64,000 nt of DNA, from contig NZ_VWOX01000004.1 of the NCBI RefSeq assembly GCF_008629675.1, positions 496,001 to 560,000 of the forward strand, given 5' to 3'. This DNA is from Roseiconus nitratireducens. Lineage in GTDB: Bacteria > Planctomycetota > Planctomycetia > Pirellulales > Pirellulaceae. The position numbers were made by a program, and so were the translations under genes. Under the pieces are notes generated by a model. That model was not told the DNA's origin, ran no database searches, and saw only the letters and a list, made by a program, of their open reading frames with translations. Below are positions 9,108-18,785 of this stretch, in pieces (the stretch's first letter is position 1; every line of letters begins with the position of its first letter).

Positions 9108-9753
9108 ATCAAAACTCATTTCGTGGCGACCCTGGTGGGGCGTGATCGGGCTGATCCTGTTTTGCGGTTCGGCCGCGGGATTTGATGTCCAGGGAAACGA
9201 TGCGGCGGTGCGTCTGACTTCCAACGGCGGCACGGCTGCCTCCGACGAGGCCGGCAAGAACCGACCGCAATTGGATCGCGAGCTGGAGAAGAATGTCCTG
9301 CAAATGGTCGACAGCCACCTTCCCGAATTGAAGGTGCTGCTGGATCGCTTGCGAAGCAAAGATCCAGGGCAGTACGAGGCCGCGATCCGCAACCTTGCAA
9401 ATTCATCTCGTCGGCTGCAGGCGGCAAAGAAGCGTGGCGAGGAAGCATTTGAGCTGGAAGTCGAGGTCGTCAAAGCACGGTCAGCGGTCAACCTGCTCGT
9501 TGCGAAATTGAAGCTGCGGGATCGCGCCGCCGATCGCAAAGCCCTTCGCGAAGCCACCGAACACCTGGAACGAGCCGAGCTGGCCCGTTCGCGCTACGAG
9601 TATTCCGTGTGGCAACAACGCCTGGAAAAAATGCGTCAACAGGTCAACACGGTCCAGGAGCGACTGCAGACGAAAGAACGGCGCTTCGACGAAAACTTGC
9701 AGCAGTCCTACGAAAACTACCTTCGCAAGGCCGGTCGGAAACAGCTCCGTTGA
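9097..9753 (+). CDS. Secreted or membrane-anchored coiled-coil protein of the sigma operon
   Basis: The ATG at 9097 overlaps the end of the preceding gene by 11 bases, and the same frame continues upstream only as a shadow. The 218-residue product has an N-terminal hydrophobic segment (WWGVIGLILFCGSAAG, about residues 12-27) that serves as a signal peptide or anchor. The rest (about 55-215) is a long charged helix with heptad character and Lys/Arg/Glu/Leu richness. No enzymatic domain is seen. As the third gene of the sigma/anti-sigma operon it may sense or transmit an envelope signal; that is inference. Confidence 0.6.
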   Translation: MTAESKLISWRPWWGVIGLILFCGSAAGFDVQGNDAAVRLTSNGGTAASDEAGKNRPQLDRELEKNVLQMVDSHLPELKVLLDRLRSKDPGQYEAAIRNLANSSRRLQAAKKRGEEAFELEVEVVKARSAVNLLVAKLKLRDRAADRKALREATEHLERAELARSRYEYSVWQQRLEKMRQQVNTVQERLQTKERRFDENLQQSYENYLRKAGRKQLR

Positions 9754-9808
9754 CGACCGCCCTGCCCTGCCCTTCCAATTCCCTCCCTCAGCGAATCCGT
9801 TTGGTCTC

Positions 9809-12655
9809 ATGAAGAAACTCTCCTTTCTGATTGGCGTCTTGCTGGCCGTCGCGGTCCCGGCCCCGTTGGGATTGGTGACCACAGCCCACGCCGAACCGAT
9901 CTCGCCAAAACGTTCCAAAGACGCCGCCGCGTCGGAATCGCCGGTGCCTTCCCAATCGATTGCGACCCGGTTCGGTGACCAGGATGTTCAAGAGGTTCCT
10001 GACTTTCAAAAACACGTGATGCCGCTGCTGGGTCGTCTGGGTTGCAACGGGCGTTCTTGCCACGGCTCCTTTCAGGGACGCGGCGATTTTCGTCTTTCGC
10101 TGTTCGGATACGATTTCTCCGGCGATCACGAGGCTTTGCTCGCTGAAGACACCGGGCGCGTCGACCCCGATGACGTCGATGAAAGTTTGATCCTGGCCAA
10201 ACCCACCGACGAGGACATGCATGAAGGCGGAAAACGGTTCGATCGGCACGGCTGGGAATATCGTGTGCTCCGAAATTGGATCGCGGCCGGCGCAAAGTTC
10301 CAATCCGGATCGGTGCAGACGTTGGAATCGCTGGAGATTCAGCCCGCTGAAATCCGCGTCGACCAACCCGACCAGAACATCGAACTGAAGGCCATTGCCC
10401 ATTGGGAAGACGGTTCGGCCGAAGACGTGACACCGCTGTGCCGCTTCAGCACCAATGACGAATCGATCGCGGCGATCAACGAACAAGGTGTCGTCACGTC
10501 CGGTGAAACCGGGGACACCCACGTCGTCGTCTACTACGACAATGCCGTCGTTCCCGTGCTCGTGATTCGCCCGTTGGAAGAGATTCAAATCGCGGCCGAC
10601 CAATCGGTCGCCGACCGCCAGGGGGCAACCGCCATCGATCGGCTGATCGAAGCGAAGCTGAACAAATTGGGAATCATCCCGTCAGCTCGTTGCACCGATG
10701 CGGAGTTTATCCGCCGCGTTTCGTTGGACATCACCGGGATCCTTCCCTCCGGAGAAGAGGTGCGCGAGTTCCTGGCGGACGAATCACCGACCAAACGCAC
10801 CGAACTGGTCGATCGTCTGCTCGAATCGCCCGCCTACGCCGCCTGGTGGGCCACGCGCATGAGCGACTGGACCGGCAACAATGCCGAACAGATGAACAAC
10901 GTTTTGCCCGTCCGCAACGTCAGCACACGGCTTTGGTTTGAATGGCTGCGGACCCGACTGGAGGCCAACGTCCCCTACGACCAGATCATCGAGGGCATTG
11001 TCACCGCGGAAACCCGACAGGAAGGCGAAAGCTATCTGGAATACTGCGAAGAGATGACGAAGGCGTGCGCCGGTGAGCCGGAGCGCTTTGCCAAGCGTGA
11101 TGGCATGCCACTGTTCTGGGCCCGTCGGAATTTTCAAAAGCCCGAGGAACGAGCCATTGGGTTTGCCTACACGTTCCTGGGAGTCCGCATCGAATGCGCA
11201 CAGTGCCACAAGCACCCCTTCGATCAGTGGTCCAAAAACGACTTCGATGAATTCGCCAAACTCTTCACGCCGATCCGCGCTGGCAATGCCAACCAGATCG
11301 CACCGGAGTCGCGCAAAACACGCGACGAGTTGGTGGAGAAATTGACCGGTGGCAAGGAACTCAAGGGCGGCGACCTGCGTCGAGCGGTTGCCAAAGCGGC
11401 CCGAGATGGGGAGGTCGTTCCGTTTGGCGAACTGGTCGTCAACGTGCGCGGCATCAGCCCGCAAGAACGCCAACGGCGGGCGAAGGCCAAGAAGGCCGGT
11501 CGGACGCTTCCACCGGCACGTGTCCCCGGAGGAAAGATCCTGGGACTGGAAGAGGAAATCGAGCTGTCCGAAGACCCCCGTCCGGCGCTGATGCAATGGC
11601 TGCGTGACGAGTCGAATCCTTACTTTGCCAAAGCGATCGTCAATCGGGTCTGGAGCAACTACTTCGGGGTCGGCATCGTCGATCCGACCGACGACATGAA
11701 CCTGGCCAATCCGCCCAGCAATGCGGCCCTGCTGGATCACCTGGCAAACGAATTCATCCGACACGACTTTGACCTGAAATGGTTGCACCGCGAAATCGTC
11801 GCCAGTGACGCCTACCAGCGGAGCGCCCAAACCAACGCCAGCAACTTGGCGGACCGGACCAATTTTTCGCACCACCTGCCACGCCGAATGCCGGCCGAAG
11901 TCGTCTTTGACATGGTCGCGTTGGCCACCGGGTCGACGAGCAAGGCGGAAAAGATGCGAGACGACTTGGACAAGATGGCGATCGCCGAAGCCAATCCCCG
12001 GTTGCGAAATCAGTCGACCTTTGCCCTGGACGTTTTCGGACAGTCGATTCGCGAAACCAACTGTGATTGCGATCGCAGCGACGCTCCCAGCTTGCTGCAA
12101 TCGATCTACCTGCGGAACGATGAAGAGATGTATCGACGGATTGCCGATCGCGACGGCTGGGTTGCCGAGATCTGCGCCGAAATGGGCTTGTCAGCGCCCC
12201 AGTTTGGTGCGGATCCACGACAGACTCCCCAGCAACGCGCCGCCGACGCCCTCCGACGCCAGGTGATCAGCCGCGTCAAACAGTTCAACCGATTGCCGGA
12301 AGACCGTCAGTCCAAAATGCGACCGCAGTTGGAAGCACAGTACAAGAAGCTGGCCCGTCGCATGAAGTCGGATTACCAGGTGCCTCCGTTGAAGAAGCTG
12401 ATCGCCAACCCGGATTCGTGGAGCGAGTTGAGCCCGGTGGGGCTGCGGACCGGCGAAGGCGACCAGGACGGCGTCGCGACGTCCCTTTCGGACGTTGTCC
12501 AGGAAGCTTACCTGCGGACGCTCAGTCGTTTCCCCGACGAAGAAGAATCCGAAGTCGCCGTGCAGTACATCCGGCAGTCGGAAAACCCGACCAGCGGTCT
12601 GGAGGGCCTGATGTGGGCCTTGGTCAACACCAAGGAATTCATCATCAGCCACTGA
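9809..12655 (+). CDS. DUF1549/DUF1553 (PSCyt2-PSD1) protein with Ig-like domain
   Basis: A 948-residue secreted planctomycete protein with signal peptide (1-28). An N-terminal cytochrome-like segment has an unusual C-x4-C-H motif (CNGRSCHG, Cys79/Cys84/His85). It is followed by a BIG2-like Ig domain (about 165-255), a DUF1549/PSCyt2 domain (about 270-480, containing a conventional CAQCHKHPFDQW motif), and a DUF1553/PSD1 domain (about 590-870, NPYFAKAIVNRVWSNYFG). The biochemical role of this family is not established; heme binding and a role in extracellular redox or polysaccharide metabolism have been suggested. The DUF1501 gene immediately downstream is its usual partner. Confidence 0.9.
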   Translation: MKKLSFLIGVLLAVAVPAPLGLVTTAHAEPISPKRSKDAAASESPVPSQSIATRFGDQDVQEVPDFQKHVMPLLGRLGCNGRSCHGSFQGRGDFRLSLFGYDFSGDHEALLAEDTGRVDPDDVDESLILAKPTDEDMHEGGKRFDRHGWEYRVLRNWIAAGAKFQSGSVQTLESLEIQPAEIRVDQPDQNIELKAIAHWEDGSAEDVTPLCRFSTNDESIAAINEQGVVTSGETGDTHVVVYYDNAVVPVLVIRPLEEIQIAADQSVADRQGATAIDRLIEAKLNKLGIIPSARCTDAEFIRRVSLDITGILPSGEEVREFLADESPTKRTELVDRLLESPAYAAWWATRMSDWTGNNAEQMNNVLPVRNVSTRLWFEWLRTRLEANVPYDQIIEGIVTAETRQEGESYLEYCEEMTKACAGEPERFAKRDGMPLFWARRNFQKPEERAIGFAYTFLGVRIECAQCHKHPFDQWSKNDFDEFAKLFTPIRAGNANQIAPESRKTRDELVEKLTGGKELKGGDLRRAVAKAARDGEVVPFGELVVNVRGISPQERQRRAKAKKAGRTLPPARVPGGKILGLEEEIELSEDPRPALMQWLRDESNPYFAKAIVNRVWSNYFGVGIVDPTDDMNLANPPSNAALLDHLANEFIRHDFDLKWLHREIVASDAYQRSAQTNASNLADRTNFSHHLPRRMPAEVVFDMVALATGSTSKAEKMRDDLDKMAIAEANPRLRNQSTFALDVFGQSIRETNCDCDRSDAPSLLQSIYLRNDEEMYRRIADRDGWVAEICAEMGLSAPQFGADPRQTPQQRAADALRRQVISRVKQFNRLPEDRQSKMRPQLEAQYKKLARRMKSDYQVPPLKKLIANPDSWSELSPVGLRTGEGDQDGVATSLSDVVQEAYLRTLSRFPDEEESEVAVQYIRQSENPTSGLEGLMWALVNTKEFIISH

Positions 12656-12833
12656 GCCCGGTCCACGGCAAACTCTCCCCGCGTGGCGATCCCGTCGGTC
12701 ATCGAGACCGAGGGATGCCAACGGGGAACCAGTCGGCTTCCCATCCAACTTTCAGATTTTTCCAACCACCCAATCTTTCCGAACACACAACCGGCGCCTC
12801 CCGCCAATTGTTTCACCCCTCAGGATCCCACCG

Positions 12834-14138
12834 ATGAAATTACACCAAACTTGCGACGGCGTTCGAAGACGCGACCTGCTGAAAGTCGGCAGTCTGTCCC
12901 TGGGCGGATTGACGTTGGCCGGCTACGAGCGGTTGGCGGCAGCCGGTCAAGTCTCGCCGGGAAACGCGCAGCGTGCCATTTTCATTGAACTTCCCGGTGG
13001 TCCGTCGCACATCGACACGTTCGATCCCAAGCCCGATGCTCCGGATACCCATCGCGGGTCCTTCAACCCGATTGCCACCAATGTGCCCGGCATCCAGATT
13101 TGCGAGCACCTGCCAAAGCTCGCCTCGTGCATGGACAAATTTGTGATCCTGCGCGGCGTCAGCCACACGCTGGCGGCGCACCGGTTGGGCCAGGAGTACG
13201 TCAACACGGGAAGCAAGCCGATCCCGGCGCTGGAATACCCCAGCTACGCGGCCGTGGTTTCCAAGGAGCGACCGGCCGATCAAGACATCCCCGATGCTGT
13301 CGCGGTTCCCAAGGCAAATCAAGGCCCCGGATTTTTGGGCATTCGGTACTCACCGCTGGAAACCAACGGACAACCCAGCTTCGGAAAACCCTTCAACGTT
13401 CGGGGCATTTCGCTTCCGGGCGGCATCGGCATCGATGAAGTTCAGCGTCGGCAATCCCTGTTGAAGAAACTCGATCGCCGCTTCACCAGCCTGGAACAGA
13501 ACGACCAACTGCTGGACGGACTGGACCGATTCGGTGACCAGGCCTATTCGATGATCACTTCCTCGCGTGCCCGCAACGCCTTCGACATCAGCCAGGAACC
13601 GGAAAGCTTTGCCCGCCAGTTCGGCGAAGACTCCTTCGGCCAGAGCTGTCTGCTGGCGCTGCGCCTGGTGGAGTCAGGCGTGCGGTTTGTGTCGTTGCAG
13701 CTTGGCGGCTGGGACACGCACACGGACAACTTCACGAAGCTGAAGACCAACAACCTGCCCAAGCTGGATTTCGGCCTGAGCGGTCTGTTGACCGGTTTGG
13801 AGCAACGCGGACTGCTGGAATCAACCGCCGTGTTCGTCACCGGCGAATTCGGACGCACCCCCAAGATCAACTCGCGGTCGGCTGAGGGCGGACGCGACCA
13901 CTACCCACGATGCATGTTCATGCTGATGGCTGGTGGCAACGTGCGTGGCGGTCAGGTCATCGGGGAAAGCGACGACACGGCTTCGGGGCCGCGCCACGAG
14001 GGTATTTCCCCGGACAACGTCGCGGCGAGTTTCTACCACAACCTGGGAATCGACCCGAACACCGAGTACGACAGCTCCACCGGTCGTCCGATCACGTTGG
14101 TCCGAGACGGATCCGTGATCGATCAGCTGTTCAGCTGA
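12834..14138 (+). CDS. DUF1501 protein with Tat-like signal
   Basis: A 434-residue member of the DUF1501 family, which has an alkaline-phosphatase/sulfatase-like fold. The N-terminus carries a twin-arginine-type signal (RRRDLLKVGSLSLGGLTLAG), implying export in folded form. Family motifs include FIELPGGPSHIDTFDPKP near residue 45, QLGGWDTHTDNF near 300 and FGRTPKIN near 340. It follows the DUF1549/DUF1553 gene by 178 bases, and the pair recurs throughout planctomycete genomes; they are likely expressed and function together in the periplasm. The substrate is unknown. Confidence 0.9.
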   Translation: MKLHQTCDGVRRRDLLKVGSLSLGGLTLAGYERLAAAGQVSPGNAQRAIFIELPGGPSHIDTFDPKPDAPDTHRGSFNPIATNVPGIQICEHLPKLASCMDKFVILRGVSHTLAAHRLGQEYVNTGSKPIPALEYPSYAAVVSKERPADQDIPDAVAVPKANQGPGFLGIRYSPLETNGQPSFGKPFNVRGISLPGGIGIDEVQRRQSLLKKLDRRFTSLEQNDQLLDGLDRFGDQAYSMITSSRARNAFDISQEPESFARQFGEDSFGQSCLLALRLVESGVRFVSLQLGGWDTHTDNFTKLKTNNLPKLDFGLSGLLTGLEQRGLLESTAVFVTGEFGRTPKINSRSAEGGRDHYPRCMFMLMAGGNVRGGQVIGESDDTASGPRHEGISPDNVAASFYHNLGIDPNTEYDSSTGRPITLVRDGSVIDQLFS

Positions 14139-14472
14139 TCCTCGCCCGCCATGGACGCCCCCGGCGCGAATTTTATGCGGCTGCCATCAACCGACGGTGT
14201 CTCTACCGTCGCCAGCCGGTGGCTGTGGGGCGTTGCATCGCAATCTGGCCCGCATCGATGACGCTCGCTCTGGCGGGCGTCGATGTTTCCCACGCCAACA
14301 AGCGTGTTCGCGGCAATTTCTGTTCGCTGCGATTTCTGGTTGTTGGGCTTTCTGGTTCGCTGGGCATTAAGCGTCGTCGCTGCGAAGCGATCGAATCGCA
14401 ATGCCCACGACCTTATCTGCCCCGACGCTCTGATTCGTCCGGCCAAACTTCTCCCAGCAGCGCAAAGGAGAA

Positions 14473-14509
14473 GGGCCATGGTGAAGCCCTCCCTGCCTCA
14501 CCATGGCCC
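14473..14509. terminator. Strong hairpin, possible terminator
   Basis: A perfect 12-bp stem (GGGCCATGGTGA/TCACCATGGCCC) encloses a 13-base loop about 335 bases after the DUF1501 stop. No T-tract follows, so a transcription-ending role is uncertain. Confidence 0.4.
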
Positions 14510-14709
14510 ATCAGTGCTGGAACGATGGCACCGATCGTTCCACCCTCCCAATCCATGGTACAAGAGTTATCGGCAGGCTCCGGTCGCCACCTGTAGCGGT
14601 TTCGTCACGTCGCACGATTTTTTTCTTCGGCCGGACTGAAGCGGTTTGCTAGCATCCGCGGCGCAGTTGATCAGCGATCCCGGCGGCGGCGGCGGAGCGC
14701 GCACGAAAA

Positions 14710-14751
14710 ACCGGCACCCTGACTCCGCGCGGGCGGATTCAAGGTGCCGGT
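14710..14751. repeat. Inverted repeat
   Basis: A 9-bp stem ACCGGCACC/GGTGCCGGT encloses a 24-base loop in the convergent spacer. The function is unknown; no T-tract follows. Confidence 0.4.
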
Positions 14752-14880
14752 GAGATCCCCTCGTATCGATCGTTGGGCAAGCTTTGTCTGACAACGAGTA
14801 GCGACGCTCGCCAGAGCGTGGCTTTCCCCCGCGATCGCGACGGCAGCCACTCGGTTTGCGAGTTTTCAGACAGTGGCTAA

Positions 14881-15011
14881 GTGGACAGCGCCACTTTGGG
14901 TGAGCCGGGTGGCGCTAGCCGCGGGTTTTCTCGCCTCGACCGGCGGCTAGCGCCTTGCCGCTCATTGCACTGCAAATCACGGTGTTTTTGATTGAAAGTG
15001 GCGCTGTCCAG
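14881..15011 (+). mobile_element. MITE-like element, copy 1 (131 bp)
   Basis: The ends are near-perfect inverted repeats (TGGACAGCGCCACTTT and its complement). A second inner pair, GGCGCTAGCCGCGG facing CGGCGGCTAGCGCC, lets the element fold into a long hairpin. It is flanked on both sides by CTAA, consistent with a 4-bp target duplication. A highly similar copy sits at 28427-28558 in opposite orientation. It has no coding capacity, so mobilisation would need a transposase in trans. The YTAA target pattern is compatible with the YTAR preference known for some IS5-family elements, but that relationship is inference. Confidence 0.85.
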
Positions 15012-15128
15012 CTAATCGGATCCAGACGAATCGGCCTGGAGGTTTGGCCGGTCCGTGCTCACTTCGTCCGGATCCCCGCAACTGGGCAACGAGGCCTTTG
15101 CACCGACGTCAACTCACCGGGTGACGCA

Positions 15129-15800
15129 TCACTGTGCGTCGCACGAATCGCAGCTGCCACCGCCGACCCATTCGACGGGCGCCGGTCCGCAGTTGCCACC
15201 GCATTGTCCGCTGCCGCATTGTCCGCTGCCGCAGTGGCCGCTTCCACAGTGACCGTTTCCGCAGTGGCCACCCAGATTCAACTGCGCGTGGCATCGGTTG
15301 CGGTATCCGTCCCAGACGTGGGTGTTGCAGGCGTTGGAACGCCAGTACTGGTAGAACGTTGACGTCGGCAGTTGCGGCGTGACGTAGGGAGTGCAAGCGG
15401 TCTCGGTCAGCAGGTGACCGCAGTGGCCCCCATGACATCCGTGCCCGCAATGGCCTTCGCACGAATTTCCGCAACCGCAATCACCGACAGCCCCCACGGC
15501 CGGATCAACCGTCGTGTAGGGAACGCCCTGATCTTGCAAGGGTTGGGGGATAGCGGGCGCGTCCATCACTTCGCCCTCGGCGACCGGCTCGGGAACCGGC
15601 AGCGGCATCGGGGTGTCGGCCGCGGTGAATTGCAGCGAATCCGATGCGGTCGGTTCGACGATCGGAGCCGGCTGTCCGAACTGAACGTCGGCCAACAGAG
15701 ACTTGAAGTCGTCGGCGGCGTGAGCCGATTGGCCGAATGCCAAGGTGCTTCCGAGGATCGCCAACGCGACGCAGCGATTGAGGAGAGTGCGTTTACGCAT
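15129..15800 (-). CDS. Small secreted cysteine-rich protein
   Basis: The ATG at 15800 gives a 223-residue product with a clear signal peptide (RKRTLLNRCVALAILGSTLA, cleavage near AHA-AD). After a Pro/acidic linker (about 45-110) come Cys-Gly-His-rich blocks: DCGCGNSCEGHCGHGCHGGH near 112-131, and a run of CGxGHC/CGSGQC repeats near 180-205. Between them is a conserved-looking globular stretch (LPTSTFYQYWRSNACNTHVW). The Cys/His spacing suggests metal binding or disulfide cross-linking in the cell envelope. I do not recognise a characterised family. A 350-bp spacer upstream should hold its promoter. Confidence 0.75.
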   Translation of the reverse strand: MRKRTLLNRCVALAILGSTLAFGQSAHAADDFKSLLADVQFGQPAPIVEPTASDSLQFTAADTPMPLPVPEPVAEGEVMDAPAIPQPLQDQGVPYTTVDPAVGAVGDCGCGNSCEGHCGHGCHGGHCGHLLTETACTPYVTPQLPTSTFYQYWRSNACNTHVWDGYRNRCHAQLNLGGHCGNGHCGSGHCGSGQCGSGQCGGNCGPAPVEWVGGGSCDSCDAQ

Positions 15801-16151
15801 GATTAACATCCATGTGCTTGATGGAAGGGAGAGGACCGGCATGCCAGACCCCATCATTCCGACGGGCCTCCATGCCGCAGCAGTTCTATCACTTGAAGCA
15901 TTCCCGCGCCGCACCGCAGACGCAAACGGATCTCGCAAAAACTTTTGCGATCACGGCATGGATCGACCGCTCGACCGAAAACCACGGCAACCCTTTCTCA
16001 ATCGTTCTTTAGGCCGCAGCGTGACGACCTTCTCTGACCGGAACAATCGGACGGTTGATTCCGAGCCGTTTGACGATGTGGAAGCCGATCCAGGACGCGT
16101 CGGAGCGCGGACCGAGCGATCTCACTCACGACGCCCAATCATCTCTCCGGA
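15801..16151. other. Upstream region of the cysteine-rich gene
   Basis: This 351-bp gap lies between the glnD stop and the start of the cysteine-rich gene, both on the minus strand. It should contain that gene's promoter; I see no clear structured element or small gene. Confidence 0.45.
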
Positions 16152-18785
16152 TCATTTGTCGCCGGAAACCACTTCCAGCAGCGCCTGCCGAACCTGTTCC
16201 TGGCGGTCATAATCTTCCAACTTCGCCCCATTCTCCTCGCTGACATAAAAGACATCAGCGACCTGATCCAGGTGGGTGTCGATCTTGGCAAAGTGCAACA
16301 CGACATGCAGCTGGCTGAATGCCCGTGCGATGTGGTACAGCAATCCCGTCCGGTCATACGCGAATAAGGACAGGATGGTGTAGCGGTCCAACGTTTCGTT
16401 GTCGAAGTCGACCTTGGTGGGCAGGATATTGACCTGCGGAGATTCGCGATTTCGCTCCAGCGACCAGGTACTCCGCTGCGGCGGCAGGGGCGCTTCGGGC
16501 GTATCCAGCAGGTGCTTGATGCGATCGCACACCTTCTCAATCCGTCGCAGCGGCGGCTCATCGGGATAATCGGGATCGGACACCCAGAATTCATCCCAGA
16601 CGATGTCCCCCAGGGTGTCGATTTCCGCCCGCAGAATCCCCAAACCACAGGACAGGAAGGCCCCGGTGACGCGGGCGAAGACCCCGATCCGGTTTTCACC
16701 TTGATCATGCACCACGGTGTACCGCATGGCCGAGGCGACCGGATCGTATTGACTGATGCACAACGACTTCTCACCGTCGTCAATGGACCGACCGACTTCG
16801 ATCAACTGCGCCGCCAGATCCTCCGAGTTGACACGGCGCAACATGGAGGCCGGCGCGTTGGCCAACAATTTGCGGCTCATCGCTTGCTCGGGTTCATCGA
16901 CCAGATAGGTTTTGACTTGCGCCCGGTAGTCGCGAACGACTGAGTCGTCGTAGCTTTCCAAATCGCCCGTTTCGAAATACCGCCGCGTGCGCAGGTACAG
17001 GTCTTCGACCAATTTCATCTTCCAGTCGGTCACGACGCCGGGACCGACCGCCGCAAGATCCGCTACCGAGTGCACGATCAACAACTCCAGCCGCCGAATC
17101 GAACCGACTTCCTTGGCAAAGGACAGCACGATTTGAGGGTCGCTTAGATCATGCCGGAAGGCGACGGTGTTGACAGCCAGGTGTTTTAGAATCAGCCATT
17201 CCAAGATTTCGATGCTGCCCGGATCCAGCTCCAAGAGCTCGCCGGTTTCTCGCGCGATCCGTGCCCCGACGACCGAATGGTCTTCGTCGTATCCCTTCCC
17301 GATGTCATGGATCAGCAACGCCAAATGCAACAGCGTCTTGTCTTTCAACCGACGATAACGCCGCCCCATCGCGGATTGCTCATCGGCAAAATCCGTCGCG
17401 ACTTCGACGGCACGGATACAGTGCGCGTCCACGGTGTACTTGTGATAGGCGTTGAACTGCAACAGCCCCCTGGCGCGCCGGAAAGCCGGAATCAGCTGTT
17501 CGATGATCCGCAATTCGTGCAACCGACGCAACAGCGGAGCGAGCCTTCCGCCGCGACTCATCAGCGACAGGAACGCGCCGATCGATTCGGCGTCGGGACG
17601 CGTCGGCGGACGCGTCTGCATGGCCTCGCGAATGGTTTGCCAGGTGTGATGGCCGATGCGTCGGCGATGGTGATTGGCCATGCTCATGAACCGCAGCACC
17701 TGAGCCAGATCGGTCGCAAAGCTTTCCAGATAGGCGCCCTCGACCCAAATGTGCGAAGGGCCCATTCGCACTCCCTGGGCAATCCGTTTGGAAAGCAGAC
17801 GTTCAACGGCCTGACTGATGATCGGACGACTTCGGTTGTCGTCGGCAAAGAACGTCGACGCGTAGCGGACTTCCCGCGCCACGTCGAAGTATTCCTGCAT
17901 GAAAGTTTCCACCGGCAACATCCCGTCGCCGCCTTCGTATCCCCACGCGTCCGCGATGGCCATTTGCGTGGGACGGTCCAGCACATCCTGGGCGCGTCCT
18001 TCGCGAAAGTGCAACTCGTTGCGGAGTCGGATCAAGAAGTCATACGCGCGGCGGATCAAACGGTAGTCGTTGTCGGTCAACGCGCCGAATTTCAGCAGGC
18101 GTTCCAAATCCACCTCGCCGTAACGGGCGAACCCGATCCAACGGATCATCTGAATGTCACGCAGGCCGCCGCGTGACTTTTTGACGTTGGGACGCAGCAG
18201 GTAGTTCGTGTCGCCCCATTTCTCGCGTTCCTGACGACGGGCCTCGATCAAGTCGCGGATCAGGCGGGACCTGCGCCGCCGGGCGCCCCGCCGCAACGAT
18301 TCGAAGAAGCTTCGGAAAATGTTGAAGCTGCCGGCGACGAAGCGAGATTCGGTCAACGAGGTGAAGATGACCGGATCTCGCCAGGACAGCGAACAGGCTT
18401 CGGCGGGCGTCCGCATGGCGAAACCGACATCCAAGCCGATGTCCACCAGATCTCGCGTCAGTGATTTGGCGATGCGTTCGGCATCGGCGGTCGACCGGGC
18501 GCGGGTAATCAGCATCATGTCCGCGTCCGAATACGGTGCCAGATCGCGACGGCCAAACCCGCCGTGGGCAACCAGGGCGATCCCGCGTGGCGTTTCTCCG
18601 CCGAAGTGATCCAGGCAAGCGTGGTTCCACGCTTCCAGCACCAGATCGTCGTACAGATCGCAGATTCGCGCCGAAACCTGCACGCCGCGAGAACCGGCAT
18701 CGTGCTGGATGCGACAGCGTTCACGACCTTCCTGCAATCGCTCGCGGCATCTCAGAACGATTTCGGAAAGTGAAGGGGCCGCCAT
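16152..18785 (-). CDS. glnD: [Protein-PII] uridylyltransferase / uridylyl-removing enzyme
   Basis: An 877-residue bifunctional nitrogen sensor that uridylylates PII at low glutamine and removes UMP at high glutamine. The nucleotidyltransferase motif GGFGRRDLAPYSDADMM lies at about residues 75-91. A GlnD-type helical region follows. An HD domain lies around 450-560 (LLHLALLIHDIGKGYDEDHS). Two C-terminal ACT domains, about 680-760 and 800-870, bind glutamine (ENRIGVFARVTGAF and YDRTGLLYHIARAFSQ). The PII gene lies immediately upstream on the same strand with a 299-bp gap, so enzyme and substrate are encoded together. Confidence 0.96.
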   Translation of the reverse strand: MAAPSLSEIVLRCRERLQEGRERCRIQHDAGSRGVQVSARICDLYDDLVLEAWNHACLDHFGGETPRGIALVAHGGFGRRDLAPYSDADMMLITRARSTADAERIAKSLTRDLVDIGLDVGFAMRTPAEACSLSWRDPVIFTSLTESRFVAGSFNIFRSFFESLRRGARRRRSRLIRDLIEARRQEREKWGDTNYLLRPNVKKSRGGLRDIQMIRWIGFARYGEVDLERLLKFGALTDNDYRLIRRAYDFLIRLRNELHFREGRAQDVLDRPTQMAIADAWGYEGGDGMLPVETFMQEYFDVAREVRYASTFFADDNRSRPIISQAVERLLSKRIAQGVRMGPSHIWVEGAYLESFATDLAQVLRFMSMANHHRRRIGHHTWQTIREAMQTRPPTRPDAESIGAFLSLMSRGGRLAPLLRRLHELRIIEQLIPAFRRARGLLQFNAYHKYTVDAHCIRAVEVATDFADEQSAMGRRYRRLKDKTLLHLALLIHDIGKGYDEDHSVVGARIARETGELLELDPGSIEILEWLILKHLAVNTVAFRHDLSDPQIVLSFAKEVGSIRRLELLIVHSVADLAAVGPGVVTDWKMKLVEDLYLRTRRYFETGDLESYDDSVVRDYRAQVKTYLVDEPEQAMSRKLLANAPASMLRRVNSEDLAAQLIEVGRSIDDGEKSLCISQYDPVASAMRYTVVHDQGENRIGVFARVTGAFLSCGLGILRAEIDTLGDIVWDEFWVSDPDYPDEPPLRRIEKVCDRIKHLLDTPEAPLPPQRSTWSLERNRESPQVNILPTKVDFDNETLDRYTILSLFAYDRTGLLYHIARAFSQLHVVLHFAKIDTHLDQVADVFYVSEENGAKLEDYDRQEQVRQALLEVVSGDK

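Larger units (their letters stand above)
14139..15128. other. Convergent intergenic region with palindromes and a MITE-like element
   Basis: This ~1-kb space lies between the DUF1501 gene (plus) and the cysteine-rich gene (minus). It holds degenerate pieces of the xylA-downstream repeat near 14193-14285 and 14797-14822, two hairpins (14473-14509 and 14710-14751), and a 131-bp inverted-repeat element at 14881-15011. I see no convincing coding region. Confidence 0.7.

Noticed and set aside
10784..12100. Long open frame antisense to the DUF1549/DUF1553 gene
   Set aside because: No recognisable domain, no start context, and wholly contained within a well-supported gene; GC-rich third positions produce long antisense frames.
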